64,000 nucleotides of DNA from Burkholderia paludis. Lineage in GTDB: Bacteria > Pseudomonadota > Gammaproteobacteria > Burkholderiales > Burkholderiaceae. The notes under the pieces were generated by a model, which ran no database searches, was not told the origin of the DNA, and saw nothing but the letters and a program-made list of their open reading frames with translations. Shown here piece by piece: positions 38,241 to 47,107 of the stretch; position 1 is the first letter of the stretch; every line of letters starts with the position of its first letter. The position numbers and the translations under genes were made by a program. Location of the stretch: contig NZ_JPGL01000010.1 in NCBI RefSeq assembly GCF_000732615.1, forward strand, positions 184,458 through 248,457. The letters are read 5' to 3'.

Positions 38241-39485
38241 TCAGACGACCTCGAACCGCAGCCCCGCATGGCGAACCAGACGCTCGATGTACCGTTCGTC
38301 GAACATCGTCGCGGGCGTCCAGAAGCCGCCGCCGCGTCCGGTCTTGACGCCGTCGGCGACGCAATCCAGCGCGAGGCTGATCGCGGCCTGGCCGAGCATC
38401 TTGCCGGTGGAGCCGTAGCCCGGATCGCGATCGCCGGTGACTTTCACGCGCACGGTCCGTCCGTCGTCGGCGCGCCCGAAAAAGCGCAGATCGTAGCGGC
38501 CGGCCTGCTGGGCCTCGACACTCGGCCCCTCGCCGGGCTTCGGCAACAGGAAGCGCTCCATCAGGCCGCGCACCGGCCCGATGACGACGCCCACCATGAA
38601 CGCGCCGAGGCCGGCCACCATCGCCAGCGCGGTCAGGCGGCCCTTGAGGCCCGCGCCCGTCATCACCGCTTCGTCGTAGCTGAAGCGGCTGCCGTACGCA
38701 TCGTCCGCGAGCGCATTGGAACGATGCACCACCCGCTCGTTGATCGCCGCCATCACGAACGGCGCGATCCACGCGTCGCAGTCGCGATCGAATTCCGCCG
38801 ACCGCACCGCATGCTGGCGCACCGTGAAGCCGTGCCCCTTCGGGCACAGCGAATAAGGATCGAGCAGTTCCCGGCGCAATGCCGGGTCGGCCGCCGCTTC
38901 GCGAACGACGTTGATCACGCTCGCCACCGTGCCGCCCGACGCGCCGCCCTTCAGCGTCCTCACGCGCATCTTCACCTGCGCGGCCCGCGCGCCCCACTGC
39001 CGCCGCGCCTGTTGCTGCAGGAAGAACACGCCCAGGTCCGACGGCACCGAATCGAAGCCGCAGCAATGGACGATGCGCGCGCCGGATCGCCGGGCCGCCG
39101 GCTCGTACTTCTCGATCATCCGTTTGATCCACTGCGTCTCGCCGGTCAGGTCGCAGTAGTCGGTGCCGGTTTCCGCGCAGATCCTGACCAGCGGCTCGCC
39201 GTAAAGCGCGTAGGGGCCGACGGTGGACACGACCACCCGCGTTTGCGCGCAGAGCGCGCGAAGCTGCGCGTCATCGGCCGCGTCGGCGACGACGATCGGC
39301 ACGGACTGTCCGGCCGCGCCCAGCGTTTCCCTGACCTGCCGGAGCTTCGCTTCGGAGCGGCCGGCGATGGCCCAGCGCAGCGTCTCGCCGGCGCCCGACA
39401 GGTACTCGGACAGGTAGCGGGCCAGGATCTGCCCGACGAAGCTGGTGGCGCCAAATACGACGAGATCGTGGGTCGGCTGGGTCAT
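38241..39485 (-). CDS. Saccharopine dehydrogenase NADP-binding domain protein (trans-acting enoyl reductase-like)
   Basis: This 414-residue protein has the Rossmann start HDLVVFGATSFVGQILARYLSEYL and the segment TDYCDLTGETQWIKRMIEKYEPAARRSGARIVHCCGFDSVPSDLG of the mycobacterial trans-acting enoyl reductase/saccharopine dehydrogenase-like family. It probably reduces a lipid or small-molecule substrate, not saccharopine. It starts 43 bases after the acetoacetate-decarboxylase-like gene in the same operon. Confidence 0.85.
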   Translation of the reverse strand: MTQPTHDLVVFGATSFVGQILARYLSEYLSGAGETLRWAIAGRSEAKLRQVRETLGAAGQSVPIVVADAADDAQLRALCAQTRVVVSTVGPYALYGEPLVRICAETGTDYCDLTGETQWIKRMIEKYEPAARRSGARIVHCCGFDSVPSDLGVFFLQQQARRQWGARAAQVKMRVRTLKGGASGGTVASVINVVREAAADPALRRELLDPYSLCPKGHGFTVRQHAVRSAEFDRDCDAWIAPFVMAAINERVVHRSNALADDAYGSRFSYDEAVMTGAGLKGRLTALAMVAGLGAFMVGVVIGPVRGLMERFLLPKPGEGPSVEAQQAGRYDLRFFGRADDGRTVRVKVTGDRDPGYGSTGKMLGQAAISLALDCVADGVKTGRGGGFWTPATMFDERYIERLVRHAGLRFEVV

Positions 39486-39528
39486 GGACGATTCCTTCGG
39501 CGCGGGCGTGGCGTAGACATCCGCGGGG

Positions 39529-40446
39529 TTAGCGTGGCGTTCCGGGTTCATCGAATCCCTTCAGCGGAGTCGGCAGGTTCAGGACCAGCTGCGCGTCCTT
39601 CACCACGTCGAGACGCAGGACGGTGGATGCGCCGAGCCCGTCGAGCAGCTGGCTCAGCGGGCCGCCGTGCCGCACCAGCTCGACGTTGCGCGGCAACAGG
39701 CGCTGGGCGAACGAGAGCGTATTGGTCTGCACCGTCGACTGATGCCATTCGCCGTCGATGCGATTGATCATCGTCGTCGTGCCCAGGCGGGACTGGGGCG
39801 CGGCCTCGGTCAGCGCCGGCAGCGGTACGCTCAGGCTCAGGTCCGGCCGGCCGCCCGGGCCCGCAATGCGGGCGCTGGCGACCGCGCCGAGGTTCACGTC
39901 GATATCGGCGAGCCACTTGGGCAACTGATAACCGTGGACGCCGCGCACCCGCGCGATTTCCGTGCTGACCGGCAGCGCCAGCACGTGCGCGACGAAGCTC
40001 CGGCGTCGCATCGAGTCGATCAGCTCGAGCGCGTGCGACCCCGTCGCGCCGGGCCGGCGGATGACCACCGCGACCGACACTTCGTCATAGGGATCGTTGT
40101 CGCAGACGGAATACGAAAAGAAGGTCAGCGCGACCAGCCCGTGGCCGGGCAGCGCGCGCAGCGGTTCGAGCGGCGCCGGCAGCGTGGCCCGCAGCCGTTC
40201 GAGCGGCGCCAGGAACAGGAGCTGAATGCTGCTGGAGCGGTAGTAGAAGTTCGGCGCCCAGGTCGGACCGACCCGCGACATGACCTGGCGCTTCGGAATC
40301 CGGCGGAAAAAATCGATGTTCCCCGCGGCGGGATCGCGCGCCACCTCGTTCAGGTCCGGATTCATCCGGAACCGGTCGTAGTACCCGCCCTCGGGCACGT
40401 CGACCTTGTGCGGCCCGAATTCGACCTGAGTGAAACGTCTGTCCAT
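39529..40446 (-). CDS. Acetoacetate decarboxylase superfamily protein
   Basis: The 305-residue protein contains WAPNFYYRSSSIQLLFLAPLERLRATLP and VHGYQLPKWLADIDV, which resemble the beta-cone fold of ADC-like proteins. The catalytic Lys environment of true acetoacetate decarboxylase was not identified with confidence, so the reaction is unknown. The start at 40446 has GGGG 9 bases upstream. It leads a two-gene operon behind a MerR-type promoter. Confidence 0.75.
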   Translation of the reverse strand: MDRRFTQVEFGPHKVDVPEGGYYDRFRMNPDLNEVARDPAAGNIDFFRRIPKRQVMSRVGPTWAPNFYYRSSSIQLLFLAPLERLRATLPAPLEPLRALPGHGLVALTFFSYSVCDNDPYDEVSVAVVIRRPGATGSHALELIDSMRRRSFVAHVLALPVSTEIARVRGVHGYQLPKWLADIDVNLGAVASARIAGPGGRPDLSLSVPLPALTEAAPQSRLGTTTMINRIDGEWHQSTVQTNTLSFAQRLLPRNVELVRHGGPLSQLLDGLGASTVLRLDVVKDAQLVLNLPTPLKGFDEPGTPR

Positions 40447-40521
40447 GCTGGTTGCCCCTCGTCGATGATCGACCGTGGCAGGCAACACCCGAAGCCTGCT
40501 GATGCACCGCCGTCAGCAGGC

Positions 40522-40552
40522 ACTCTAAGTTTGAAGTCGACTTCAAGGTCAA
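40522..40552 (-). promoter_or_regulatory. MerR-type promoter for the ADC-like/reductase operon
   Basis: On the minus strand, -35 TTGACC (40552-40547) and -10 TAGAGT (40527-40522) are 19 bp apart. The spacer contains the perfect palindrome TTGAAGTCGACTTCAA (40531-40546). The -35 box and spacing are the same as in the promoter at 37257, and the two sites share an ACCTT-type arm. Confidence 0.72.
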
Positions 40553-40595
40553 GGGTCCGAATAGAGGAGCAAGTCGGATTGCGTCCGCACGGAGG

Positions 40596-41258
40596 CTAGC
40601 CACGCGCACGAAGAAAACCGGGCACCGCCTCCCCGATCGACGCAAGATATCCGGCCATCGCGCCGGCGACCTTCCACACGGCGGGCCGGGCCGTCATCCG
40701 GTCGCGCCACGCGAGCAGGCGGGGCGTCTCGTCCGTCATCGGCGCGCCCTTGCGCGCGCCGAACAGTTGCGCCATGTAGAACGCGATGTCGGCGTAGGAA
40801 TACGTGTCGGCCAGAAATGCACGCTCCCCGAGCACCTGCTCCATGCGCAGGTAGTACTGCGCCGCTGCCGCGCGCGCGGCCTGCGCCGCCGGGTCGTCCG
40901 GCGTCCGTTCCAGGCCCATCAGCCGGACGATGTGCGGAAAATAGACCTCGTCGCTGCCATGTTCGAGCTGGCGCGCCACGGCGCGCGCCGCCGGTCCCGC
41001 CGGCCACAGCGCGGGATCGGGCTGCAGGTCCTCGAGATATTCGAAGATCTGCGTGGAGTCGAATATCTCCAGATCGCCGTCCATCAATACCGGCACCTGC
41101 CGCTTCGGATTGATGCGCACCACGTCCGGATGCCTGGGCTCGTAGCCGCGAAGCTGGCTGAACGGCGCCATCACCCGCTCGAAATCGATGCCCTTCTCGT
41201 GCGCGGCAATCTCGACCTTCGCACCGAACATGCTCAGGGGCCCGGAAACGATCTTCAT
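40596..41258 (-). CDS. Glutathione S-transferase
   Basis: The N-terminal thioredoxin-like domain of this 220-residue GST (KIVSGPLSMFGAKVEIAAHEKGIDFERV, then RQVPVLMDGDLEIFDSTQIFEYLED) contains the cis-Pro and the glutathione-binding Asp-Ser. The helical C-terminal domain contains FLADTYSYADIAFYMAQLFG. It probably conjugates or reduces electrophiles. The start at 41258 was chosen because the 104-codon upstream extension has no family character. Confidence 0.9.
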   Translation of the reverse strand: MKIVSGPLSMFGAKVEIAAHEKGIDFERVMAPFSQLRGYEPRHPDVVRINPKRQVPVLMDGDLEIFDSTQIFEYLEDLQPDPALWPAGPAARAVARQLEHGSDEVYFPHIVRLMGLERTPDDPAAQAARAAAAQYYLRMEQVLGERAFLADTYSYADIAFYMAQLFGARKGAPMTDETPRLLAWRDRMTARPAVWKVAGAMAGYLASIGEAVPGFLRARG

Positions 41259-41347
41259 GGTTCGATCCTCTTGAGAAACGTCGCATCGCTGCGCATCGCA
41301 CCGGGTGCATCGGATGACGACGGTATCCGCAGGCCGCGCCGGCGCCA

Positions 41348-41992
41348 TCAGATTTCGTCGGAAAACTCTTCCAGAAAGCGGTGCAACCGATCGCGCCGAA
41401 CCAGCGCCAGACGGGTGCCGGTGACGGTCTGGAAACCGGTCGACAGCTTCAGCAGCTTCGTGCGGAAGTGATCGACGGCGAATCGCGTGTCGTCGAGCGC
41501 CCGTCTCTCGGCATGCGGATCGTCTGGATCGTACAGCGCGCTGCCCATCCGGCCCGCGACATAGAAGCATCGCGCGACGCCCACCATCCCGATCGCGTCG
41601 AGCCGGTCGGCGTCCTGCAGCACCTTGGCCTCCAGCGTCAGCGGCGCGATGCAGGCCGAGAAACTGTGCGCCTCGATCGCATGCGCGACCGCGTCGATCT
41701 TCGCGTCGGGCCAGCCGAGCGACGTCAGCACCTGCCGGGCCTTTTCCGCCGCCAGCCGCGATGCCTGCGCGCGCAGCGGAGAATTTTTCTCCACCGCCAC
41801 GCAGTCGTGCAGCAGCGTCGCCGCCAGCAGCACTTCAGCGTCGCCGCCCTCTTCGGCCTGGATGGCGGCCGCGTTCTTCCACACGCGTTGCAGATGCGAC
41901 GTGTCGTGAGCGCCGTCGTCGTGGGTGTCGTTCCAGTGAGCCAGCAGGGTCCTGGCCAGATCCTGAAAGGGTGCGAAAGCGGGGAGAGTCAT
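41348..41992 (-). CDS. HD-domain phosphohydrolase
   Basis: This 214-residue protein resembles the YedJ/YpgQ group. The metal-binding set is visible: His33 in HDTSHLQRV, His62-Asp63 in ATLLHDCVA, and Asp127/Asp129 in LQDADRLDAIG. Members hydrolyse nucleotides or other phosphoesters. The start at 41992 has GGGGAGAG just upstream. It lies 89 bases upstream of the GST gene on the same strand. Confidence 0.88.
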   Translation of the reverse strand: MTLPAFAPFQDLARTLLAHWNDTHDDGAHDTSHLQRVWKNAAAIQAEEGGDAEVLLAATLLHDCVAVEKNSPLRAQASRLAAEKARQVLTSLGWPDAKIDAVAHAIEAHSFSACIAPLTLEAKVLQDADRLDAIGMVGVARCFYVAGRMGSALYDPDDPHAERRALDDTRFAVDHFRTKLLKLSTGFQTVTGTRLALVRRDRLHRFLEEFSDEI

Positions 41993-42159
41993 GAATGAAC
42001 GCGTCGGGGACGGGATGCCGATTATCCCCCAGGCGCCGCGAGAAAAAGCAAGCCACGGCGGCGCCCGGCGGCGACGCGTTCGCATCGGTCGAACCGTCAC
42101 CTCGGGCGGAACCCGGTTGGCTTATAGTGCGGCATGCCCATTCGACGAGGAGCGCCGCC

Positions 42160-42567
42160 ATGACCTTGCTGGCCAACGGACCGTTTGAAGTGAAGCTGAA
42201 TCCCGAACCCCTGAGTCCCGTCGCGGGCGCTAGCGGGCTCGGCCGCATGTCGCTCGACAAGCAGTTTCACGGCGATCTGGAAGCCGTCAGCCACGGAGAG
42301 ATGCTCGCGTTTCGCAGCGACGTGCAGGGCTCCGCCGGCTATGTGGCGATGGAAACGGTGCAAGGCGCGCTCGGCGGCCGCCACGGCAGCTTCGTCCTGC
42401 AGCACAGTGCCACGATGACCCGCGGGCAGCCGCGGCAGTCGATCACCGTCGTGCCCGATTCCGGCACAGGGGCGTTGCTGGGGCTCGCCGGCTCGATGAC
42501 CATCGACGTCGACAACGGCCGTCATGCCTACCGCTTCGAATACACGCTGCCCGAATCGCCGCAATGA
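42160..42567 (+). CDS. DUF3224 family protein
   Basis: This 135-residue protein starts MTLLANGPFEVKLNPEPL and ends in SGTGALLGLAGSMTIDVDNGRHAYRFEYTLP, matching the DUF3224 pattern (allene-oxide-cyclase-like barrel). GGRHGSFVLQHSATM is the central conserved strand. GAGGAG precedes the start. The function is unknown. Confidence 0.8.
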   Translation: MTLLANGPFEVKLNPEPLSPVAGASGLGRMSLDKQFHGDLEAVSHGEMLAFRSDVQGSAGYVAMETVQGALGGRHGSFVLQHSATMTRGQPRQSITVVPDSGTGALLGLAGSMTIDVDNGRHAYRFEYTLPESPQ

Positions 42568-42762
42568 CCGGCCTCGCGGCGAGGCCGCTGCCGGATTGCA
42601 CCGCCGGCTCCTTCGAGAACGTCGCGGCGTTCACCCCGGCGAAATCCGGCGGCTGCGCTTCGACGGCATCGGCGGGTTCATCCACGATCGCGTCGACGAA
42701 CCCGGCTGCTGCGGCGGCGGGCGTTGCCGTCGCCGCGCCTTGAGGGTGGAGTCGCCGGCGGC

Positions 42763-44001
42763 TCAGTTCCACGCATGGCGGGCCGGACGCACGCCGTTCA
42801 GGTAGTAGTTGCCGACGAGGTGATATTTCCAGCGCACCGGATCGTGCAGCGTATGCGTGCGCGCGTTGCGCCAGTGCCGGTCGAGATTGTGCTCGGCCAG
42901 CGTCGCCTGCGTGCCGGCCAGCTCGAACAGCTTCTCGCCCGCGAGCAGCGCGATCTCGGTCGTCAGCACCTTCGCCTCCCCGACCGCCACCGACGCGCGC
43001 GCGACGTCGTCCTCGGTCACGTCGCCCCGCGCCGCGATCTCGTCGAGCGTGCGCGCCGCGCGCTCGAGCAGCGCCTCCGCCGCATGCAGCTGAATATGCA
43101 GGTGGCCGATCTCGCGGATCGTCAACGGATCGTCGGCCGCCCGCTCGACGCCGCTGTCGACCCACGGCCGCGTGCGCGTGCGGACGAACGCCAGCGTGTC
43201 GTCGAGCGCGGCCCGGGCGATGCCCGCGTCGATCGCGGCCTGGATGATCTGCGACAGCGGGCCGTTCAGCGTCGGCAGGTCCGACACGCGCTGGGCCGGC
43301 AGCACGTGCGAGGCCGGCACGCGCACGTTGTCGAGCACCACCGTGCCGCTCGCCGTGGTCCGCTGCCCGAAGCCCGACCAGTCGTCGATCACGGCCAGCC
43401 CCGGCGCCGGCTGGCGGATATATGCGAGCCACGCGTGGCGCTCGTCGTCGAGGCCGAGCACCGGCACGTAGTGCGCGAACAGCGCCCCGGTCGAATAGAA
43501 CTTGGTGCCGTCGACGACGAAATCGTCGCCGTCCCGGCGCACGCGCGTCTTCAGGTCGAGCACGTGCTTCGTGCCCTTCTCCGAGAAGCCGTTGCCGAAC
43601 CGCTTGCCGCTCAGCACCTCGGAAAAGAAATGGCGCTTCTGCGCGTCGGTGCCGGTCAGCGCGATCACGTCGACCAGCCCGAAATGATTCTGCGGCAACT
43701 GCCCGAGCGACGGATCGGCTGCCGCAACGATCTTCACGACCTCCGTCAGCGTCACATGCGACACGCCCGCGCCGCCGTATGCCTTCGGCACGGTGATGGC
43801 CCACAGCCCCGACTGCGAGAACCATTCGATCTCGTCGCGCGGCAGCCGGCGCTCCCGGTCGCGTTCGGCCGCGCCTTGCGCGAGCCGCTGCGCCAGCGCA
43901 TGCGCGGCCTCGATGGCCTGCGCGTCGTCGGCGATCACGCGGGCCGCCTGCGCTTTCGTATCGGCCGGCGGTTCCTGAATCGTGGCGCTCGTCTCTGACA
44001 T
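42763..44001 (-). CDS. sfnB: SfnB-type flavin monooxygenase/acyl-CoA dehydrogenase-like protein for organosulfur use
   Basis: This 412-residue protein has the acyl-CoA dehydrogenase fold (LWAITVPKAYGGAGVSHVTLTEVVKIVAAADPSLGQ, then SGFGQRTTASGTVVLDNVRVP). The C-terminal HNLDRHWRNARTHTLHDPVRWKYHLVGNYYLNG is typical of SfnB/DszC-like enzymes rather than true acyl-CoA dehydrogenases. SfnB-type enzymes take part in growth on dimethyl sulfone and related sulfur sources. It is divergent from two further organosulfur genes. Confidence 0.88.
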   Translation of the reverse strand: MSETSATIQEPPADTKAQAARVIADDAQAIEAAHALAQRLAQGAAERDRERRLPRDEIEWFSQSGLWAITVPKAYGGAGVSHVTLTEVVKIVAAADPSLGQLPQNHFGLVDVIALTGTDAQKRHFFSEVLSGKRFGNGFSEKGTKHVLDLKTRVRRDGDDFVVDGTKFYSTGALFAHYVPVLGLDDERHAWLAYIRQPAPGLAVIDDWSGFGQRTTASGTVVLDNVRVPASHVLPAQRVSDLPTLNGPLSQIIQAAIDAGIARAALDDTLAFVRTRTRPWVDSGVERAADDPLTIREIGHLHIQLHAAEALLERAARTLDEIAARGDVTEDDVARASVAVGEAKVLTTEIALLAGEKLFELAGTQATLAEHNLDRHWRNARTHTLHDPVRWKYHLVGNYYLNGVRPARHAWN

Positions 44002-44210
44002 CGGGCTCTCCTGCTGAGTAACGGGAACACGCAATCTAGCAGCGCCCCGCGCGCGGGCAAACCGAGCGATTCGCACAACGATATTCCTTCGGATGACAAA
44101 CGATGCGGCATGCCGCCCGTACGCAACCCCGCTACAACCGCGCATCAGCAGCGCGATCGACGTCGCAGCATCGATCGCGCACCGCCTCGCCCGCGTAATG
44201 CCCCGCGGCG

Positions 44211-44262
44211 ATAACGATGTACGAATCCGTTATTGGATCGTCAGCACGGCGCTTCCTATACT
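44211..44262 (+). promoter_or_regulatory. LysR-type sulfur-control site and promoter
   Basis: A perfect dyad ATAACG-N11-CGTTAT (44211-44233) abuts a promoter with -35 TTGGAT (44233-44238) and -10 TATACT (44257-44262), spacing 18. Activator sites of this form directly upstream of -35 are typical of LysR regulators, and CysB or SsuR control organosulfur genes in Burkholderia. The -10 lies 42 bases before the coding start. Confidence 0.6.
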
Positions 44263-44303
44263 GGCCTGCCGGCATCGACGGCCCCGCCATCAAGGACCAC
44301 CGC

Positions 44304-45569
44304 ATGACTTCGTCTCACGCAGCATCCGAACTTTCCACCGGCACCGATTACGACGCGCTGGCCGGGCGCTTCAGGCCGATCTTCGAACGGATCGCGGCCG
44401 GCACCGCGGAACGCGAGCGCCGCCGCGAACTACCGCACGAGGCGATCGGCTGGCTGAAGGCCGCCGGCTTCGGCGCGGTGCGGCTGCCGGTGCGCGACGG
44501 CGGCGCCGGCGCGTCGCTGCCGCAGCTGTTCCGGCTGCTGACCGAACTCGCCGCCGCCGATTCCAATCTGCCGCAGGCGCTGCGCGGGCACTTCGCGTTC
44601 GTCGAGGACTGGCTGAACGCGCCGCCGAGCGCCGACCGCGAGACATGGTTCCGCCGCTTCGCGCAAGGCCAGCTCGTCGGCAATGCGTGGACGGAAACCG
44701 GCGACGTGACGCTCGGCCAGACCATCACGAAGGTCTCGGAAAGGAACGGCCGGCTCGTGCTGAACGGCCGGAAGTTCTACAGCACCGGCAGCCTGTTCGC
44801 CGACTGGATCGACGTGTTCGCGCAACGCGCGGACGACGGCAGCGACGTGATCGTCGCGGTCGCGACCGCACAGCCCGGCGTGATCCGCGAGGACGACTGG
44901 GACGGTTTCGGACAGACGACGACCGGCAGCGGCACCACGCGCTTCGAGGATGCGACGGTCGACGCGCGGGACGTGCTCGACTTCGCACGACGCTTCAAAT
45001 ACCAGACCGCGTTCTACCAGCTTTTCCACGTCGCGACGCTGGCCGGCATCGGCCGCGCGATCGTGCGCGACGCGGGCGACCTGGTCCGCCGCCGCACCCG
45101 CGTGTACAGCCACGGCAACGCGCCGCGCGCGGGCGACGACGCGCAACTCCAGCAGGTGATCGGCGAGATCGCGTCATGGGCCTATGCGGCCGACGCCCTC
45201 GCGCTGCGCGCCGCGCAGCCGCTGCAACAGGCCTACGAGGCGCGCTTCGGCGGCGACGCGGCGGCCGAGCACGACGCCAACGTCGCGGCCGAGATCGAAT
45301 CCGCGCAGAGCCAGCTCGTCGTGTCCGAACTCGTGCTGCGCGCGGCGACGCGCCTGTTCGACGCGCTCGGCGCTTCCGCGACCCGCAGCACGACGGCGCT
45401 CGACCGCCACTGGCGCAACGCGCGCACCGTGGCGTCGCACAACCCGCTCGTCTACAAGGCGCGGATCGTCGGCGACTGGGTCATCAACGGGCGCACGCCG
45501 CCGTTCGTCTGGCAGGTCGGCAACGGCCCGGGCGCGCCGGTGGAAACGGAAACGGGAGCGGCCCGATGA
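44304..45569 (+). CDS. DszC-like flavin-dependent monooxygenase (acyl-CoA dehydrogenase fold)
   Basis: This 421-residue protein is related to the divergent SfnB-type protein. Motifs: RLPVRDGGAGASLPQLFRLLTELAAADSNLPQALRGHF, DWDGFGQTTTGSGTTRFEDATVDARDVL and DRHWRNARTVASHNPLVYKARIVGDWVINGR. The family uses reduced flavin to oxygenate sulfur compounds or remove sulfonate groups. Its TGA overlaps the ATG of the FMN monooxygenase gene, so the two are coupled and probably act in one pathway. Confidence 0.87.
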   Translation: MTSSHAASELSTGTDYDALAGRFRPIFERIAAGTAERERRRELPHEAIGWLKAAGFGAVRLPVRDGGAGASLPQLFRLLTELAAADSNLPQALRGHFAFVEDWLNAPPSADRETWFRRFAQGQLVGNAWTETGDVTLGQTITKVSERNGRLVLNGRKFYSTGSLFADWIDVFAQRADDGSDVIVAVATAQPGVIREDDWDGFGQTTTGSGTTRFEDATVDARDVLDFARRFKYQTAFYQLFHVATLAGIGRAIVRDAGDLVRRRTRVYSHGNAPRAGDDAQLQQVIGEIASWAYAADALALRAAQPLQQAYEARFGGDAAAEHDANVAAEIESAQSQLVVSELVLRAATRLFDALGASATRSTTALDRHWRNARTVASHNPLVYKARIVGDWVINGRTPPFVWQVGNGPGAPVETETGAAR

Positions 45570-46966
45570 GCAAGACCATTCGCTTCAATGCGTTCGAGAT
45601 GAACTGCGTCGGCCACCAGTCGCCCGGACTGTGGGCCCATCCGCGCGACCGGTCGTGGCAGTACAAGGACCTCGACTACTGGACCGACCTCGCCCGCGTG
45701 CTCGAACGCGGGATCTTCGACGCGATCTTCATCGCGGACGTGATCGGCTACTACGACGTCTACAAGGGCAGCAACTATCACGCGCTGCACCAGGCCGCGC
45801 AGATTCCGGTCAACGATCCGCTGCAGCTCGCCGCGCCGATCGCGATGGCCACCGAGCATCTCGGCATCGGCATCACCGCGTCGACGACGTTCGAGCACCC
45901 GTATACGTTCGCACGCAGGCTGTCGACCGCCGACCATCACACGAAGGGCCGGCTCGCGTGGAACATCGTCACGTCCTACCTCGAAAGCGGCGCGAAGAAC
46001 GTCGGCGATCACGGCCTGCGCACCCACGACGATCGCTACGCGGTCGCGGCCGAATACATCGAGGTGCTGTACAAGCTGTTCGAGGGCAGCTGGGAGGACG
46101 GCGCGGTGGTCCGCGATCGCGACGGCCGCGTGTTCACGCATCCGGAGAAAGTGCACGAGATCGGCCACAAGGGCCGCTTCTTCGAGGTGCCCGGCTACCA
46201 CCTGTGCGAACCGTCGCCGCAGCGCACACCGGTGCTGTTCCAGGCGGGCGCGTCCGGCCCCGGCAAGGCGTTCGCCGCGCAGCACGCCGAATGCGTGTTC
46301 GTCGCCGCGCCGACCCGCGCGCTGCTCGCGCGCTACGTCGCCGACGTGCGCGCGCAGGCCGCCGCCGCGGGGCGCGACGCCGCCAAGGTGTTGATCTACA
46401 ACCTCGTCACCGTGATCGTCGACGAAACCGACGAGAAGGCGCAGGCCAAGTTCGACGAGTATCGCAACTACGTGTCGTACGACGGCTCGCTGGTGTTCAT
46501 GTCCGGCTGGACCGGCATCGACTTCGGCCAGTACGCGCCGGACGATCCCGTCAGGCGCGTCGAGACGAATGCGATCGTGTCGGCGGTCGAGCACCTGTCG
46601 GGCGGCGACACCGCGTGGACGATCGGTGAACTGGCCGCCTGGGGCGGCATCGGCGGCCTGGGCCCGGTGTTCGTCGGGTCGGCGTCGACCGTCGCCGACA
46701 TCCTGCAGGAATGGGTCGCCGCCACCGACGTGGACGGCTTCAACCTCGCGTACGCGGTGGCGCACGAAACCTTCGAGGATGTCGTGCGTCACCTCGTTCC
46801 GGAGCTGCAGCGGCGCGGCGTGTACCCGACCGCCTATGCGCCGGGCACGCTGCGCGAGAAGCTGTTCGGCGAGTCGGCGCGGCTGCCCGACGCGCATCCG
46901 GCCGCGCAGTTCCGCGACATCGAGCAGGTCAAGCGCGACGCCGAACGCGTGGCCGCCTGCGCGTGA
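45566..46966 (+). CDS. DszA/NtaA-type FMN-dependent monooxygenase
   Basis: This 466-residue bacterial-luciferase-like enzyme of the NtaA/SnaA/DszA group contains GIFDAIFIADVIGYYDVYKGSNYHAL, NDPLQLAAPIAMATEHLGIGITASTTFEHPYTFARRLST and GRLAWNIVTSYLESGAKN. Such enzymes need a separate flavin reductase, which is not in the window, and cleave C-S or C-N bonds. With DszC- and SfnB-like neighbours, oxidation of sulfones or sulfonates for sulfur supply is the likely role. Confidence 0.9.
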   Translation: MSKTIRFNAFEMNCVGHQSPGLWAHPRDRSWQYKDLDYWTDLARVLERGIFDAIFIADVIGYYDVYKGSNYHALHQAAQIPVNDPLQLAAPIAMATEHLGIGITASTTFEHPYTFARRLSTADHHTKGRLAWNIVTSYLESGAKNVGDHGLRTHDDRYAVAAEYIEVLYKLFEGSWEDGAVVRDRDGRVFTHPEKVHEIGHKGRFFEVPGYHLCEPSPQRTPVLFQAGASGPGKAFAAQHAECVFVAAPTRALLARYVADVRAQAAAAGRDAAKVLIYNLVTVIVDETDEKAQAKFDEYRNYVSYDGSLVFMSGWTGIDFGQYAPDDPVRRVETNAIVSAVEHLSGGDTAWTIGELAAWGGIGGLGPVFVGSASTVADILQEWVAATDVDGFNLAYAVAHETFEDVVRHLVPELQRRGVYPTAYAPGTLREKLFGESARLPDAHPAAQFRDIEQVKRDAERVAACA

Positions 46967-46972
46967 CGGCCA

Positions 46973-47001
46973 GCCGGCGGCGGGCCGCACGGCTCGCCGG
47001 C
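46973..47001 (+). terminator. Hairpin after the organosulfur operon
   Basis: GCCGGCG (46973-46979) and CGCCGGC (46995-47001) form a 7-bp stem starting 7 bases after the stop codon. It lacks a T-run. Confidence 0.4.
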
Positions 47002-47107
47002 CGGGGGACGATCGTTCGGCAGGCCGCGCGAATCGGGTGACGGATGCGCGGCGATCGCGCCGGCCGGAAAGGCGGCGCGACCCGACGCGCCGGCGCACCT
47101 GCGCGCT

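Noticed and set aside
42568..42762. A possible small gene between DUF3224 and sfnB
   Set aside because: Frames there are short, Ala-rich and without a start or motif; nothing supports a gene.
45452..47098. A 548-codon minus-strand frame opposite the FMN monooxygenase gene
   Set aside because: It is an antisense shadow; the plus-strand protein has strong family motifs.
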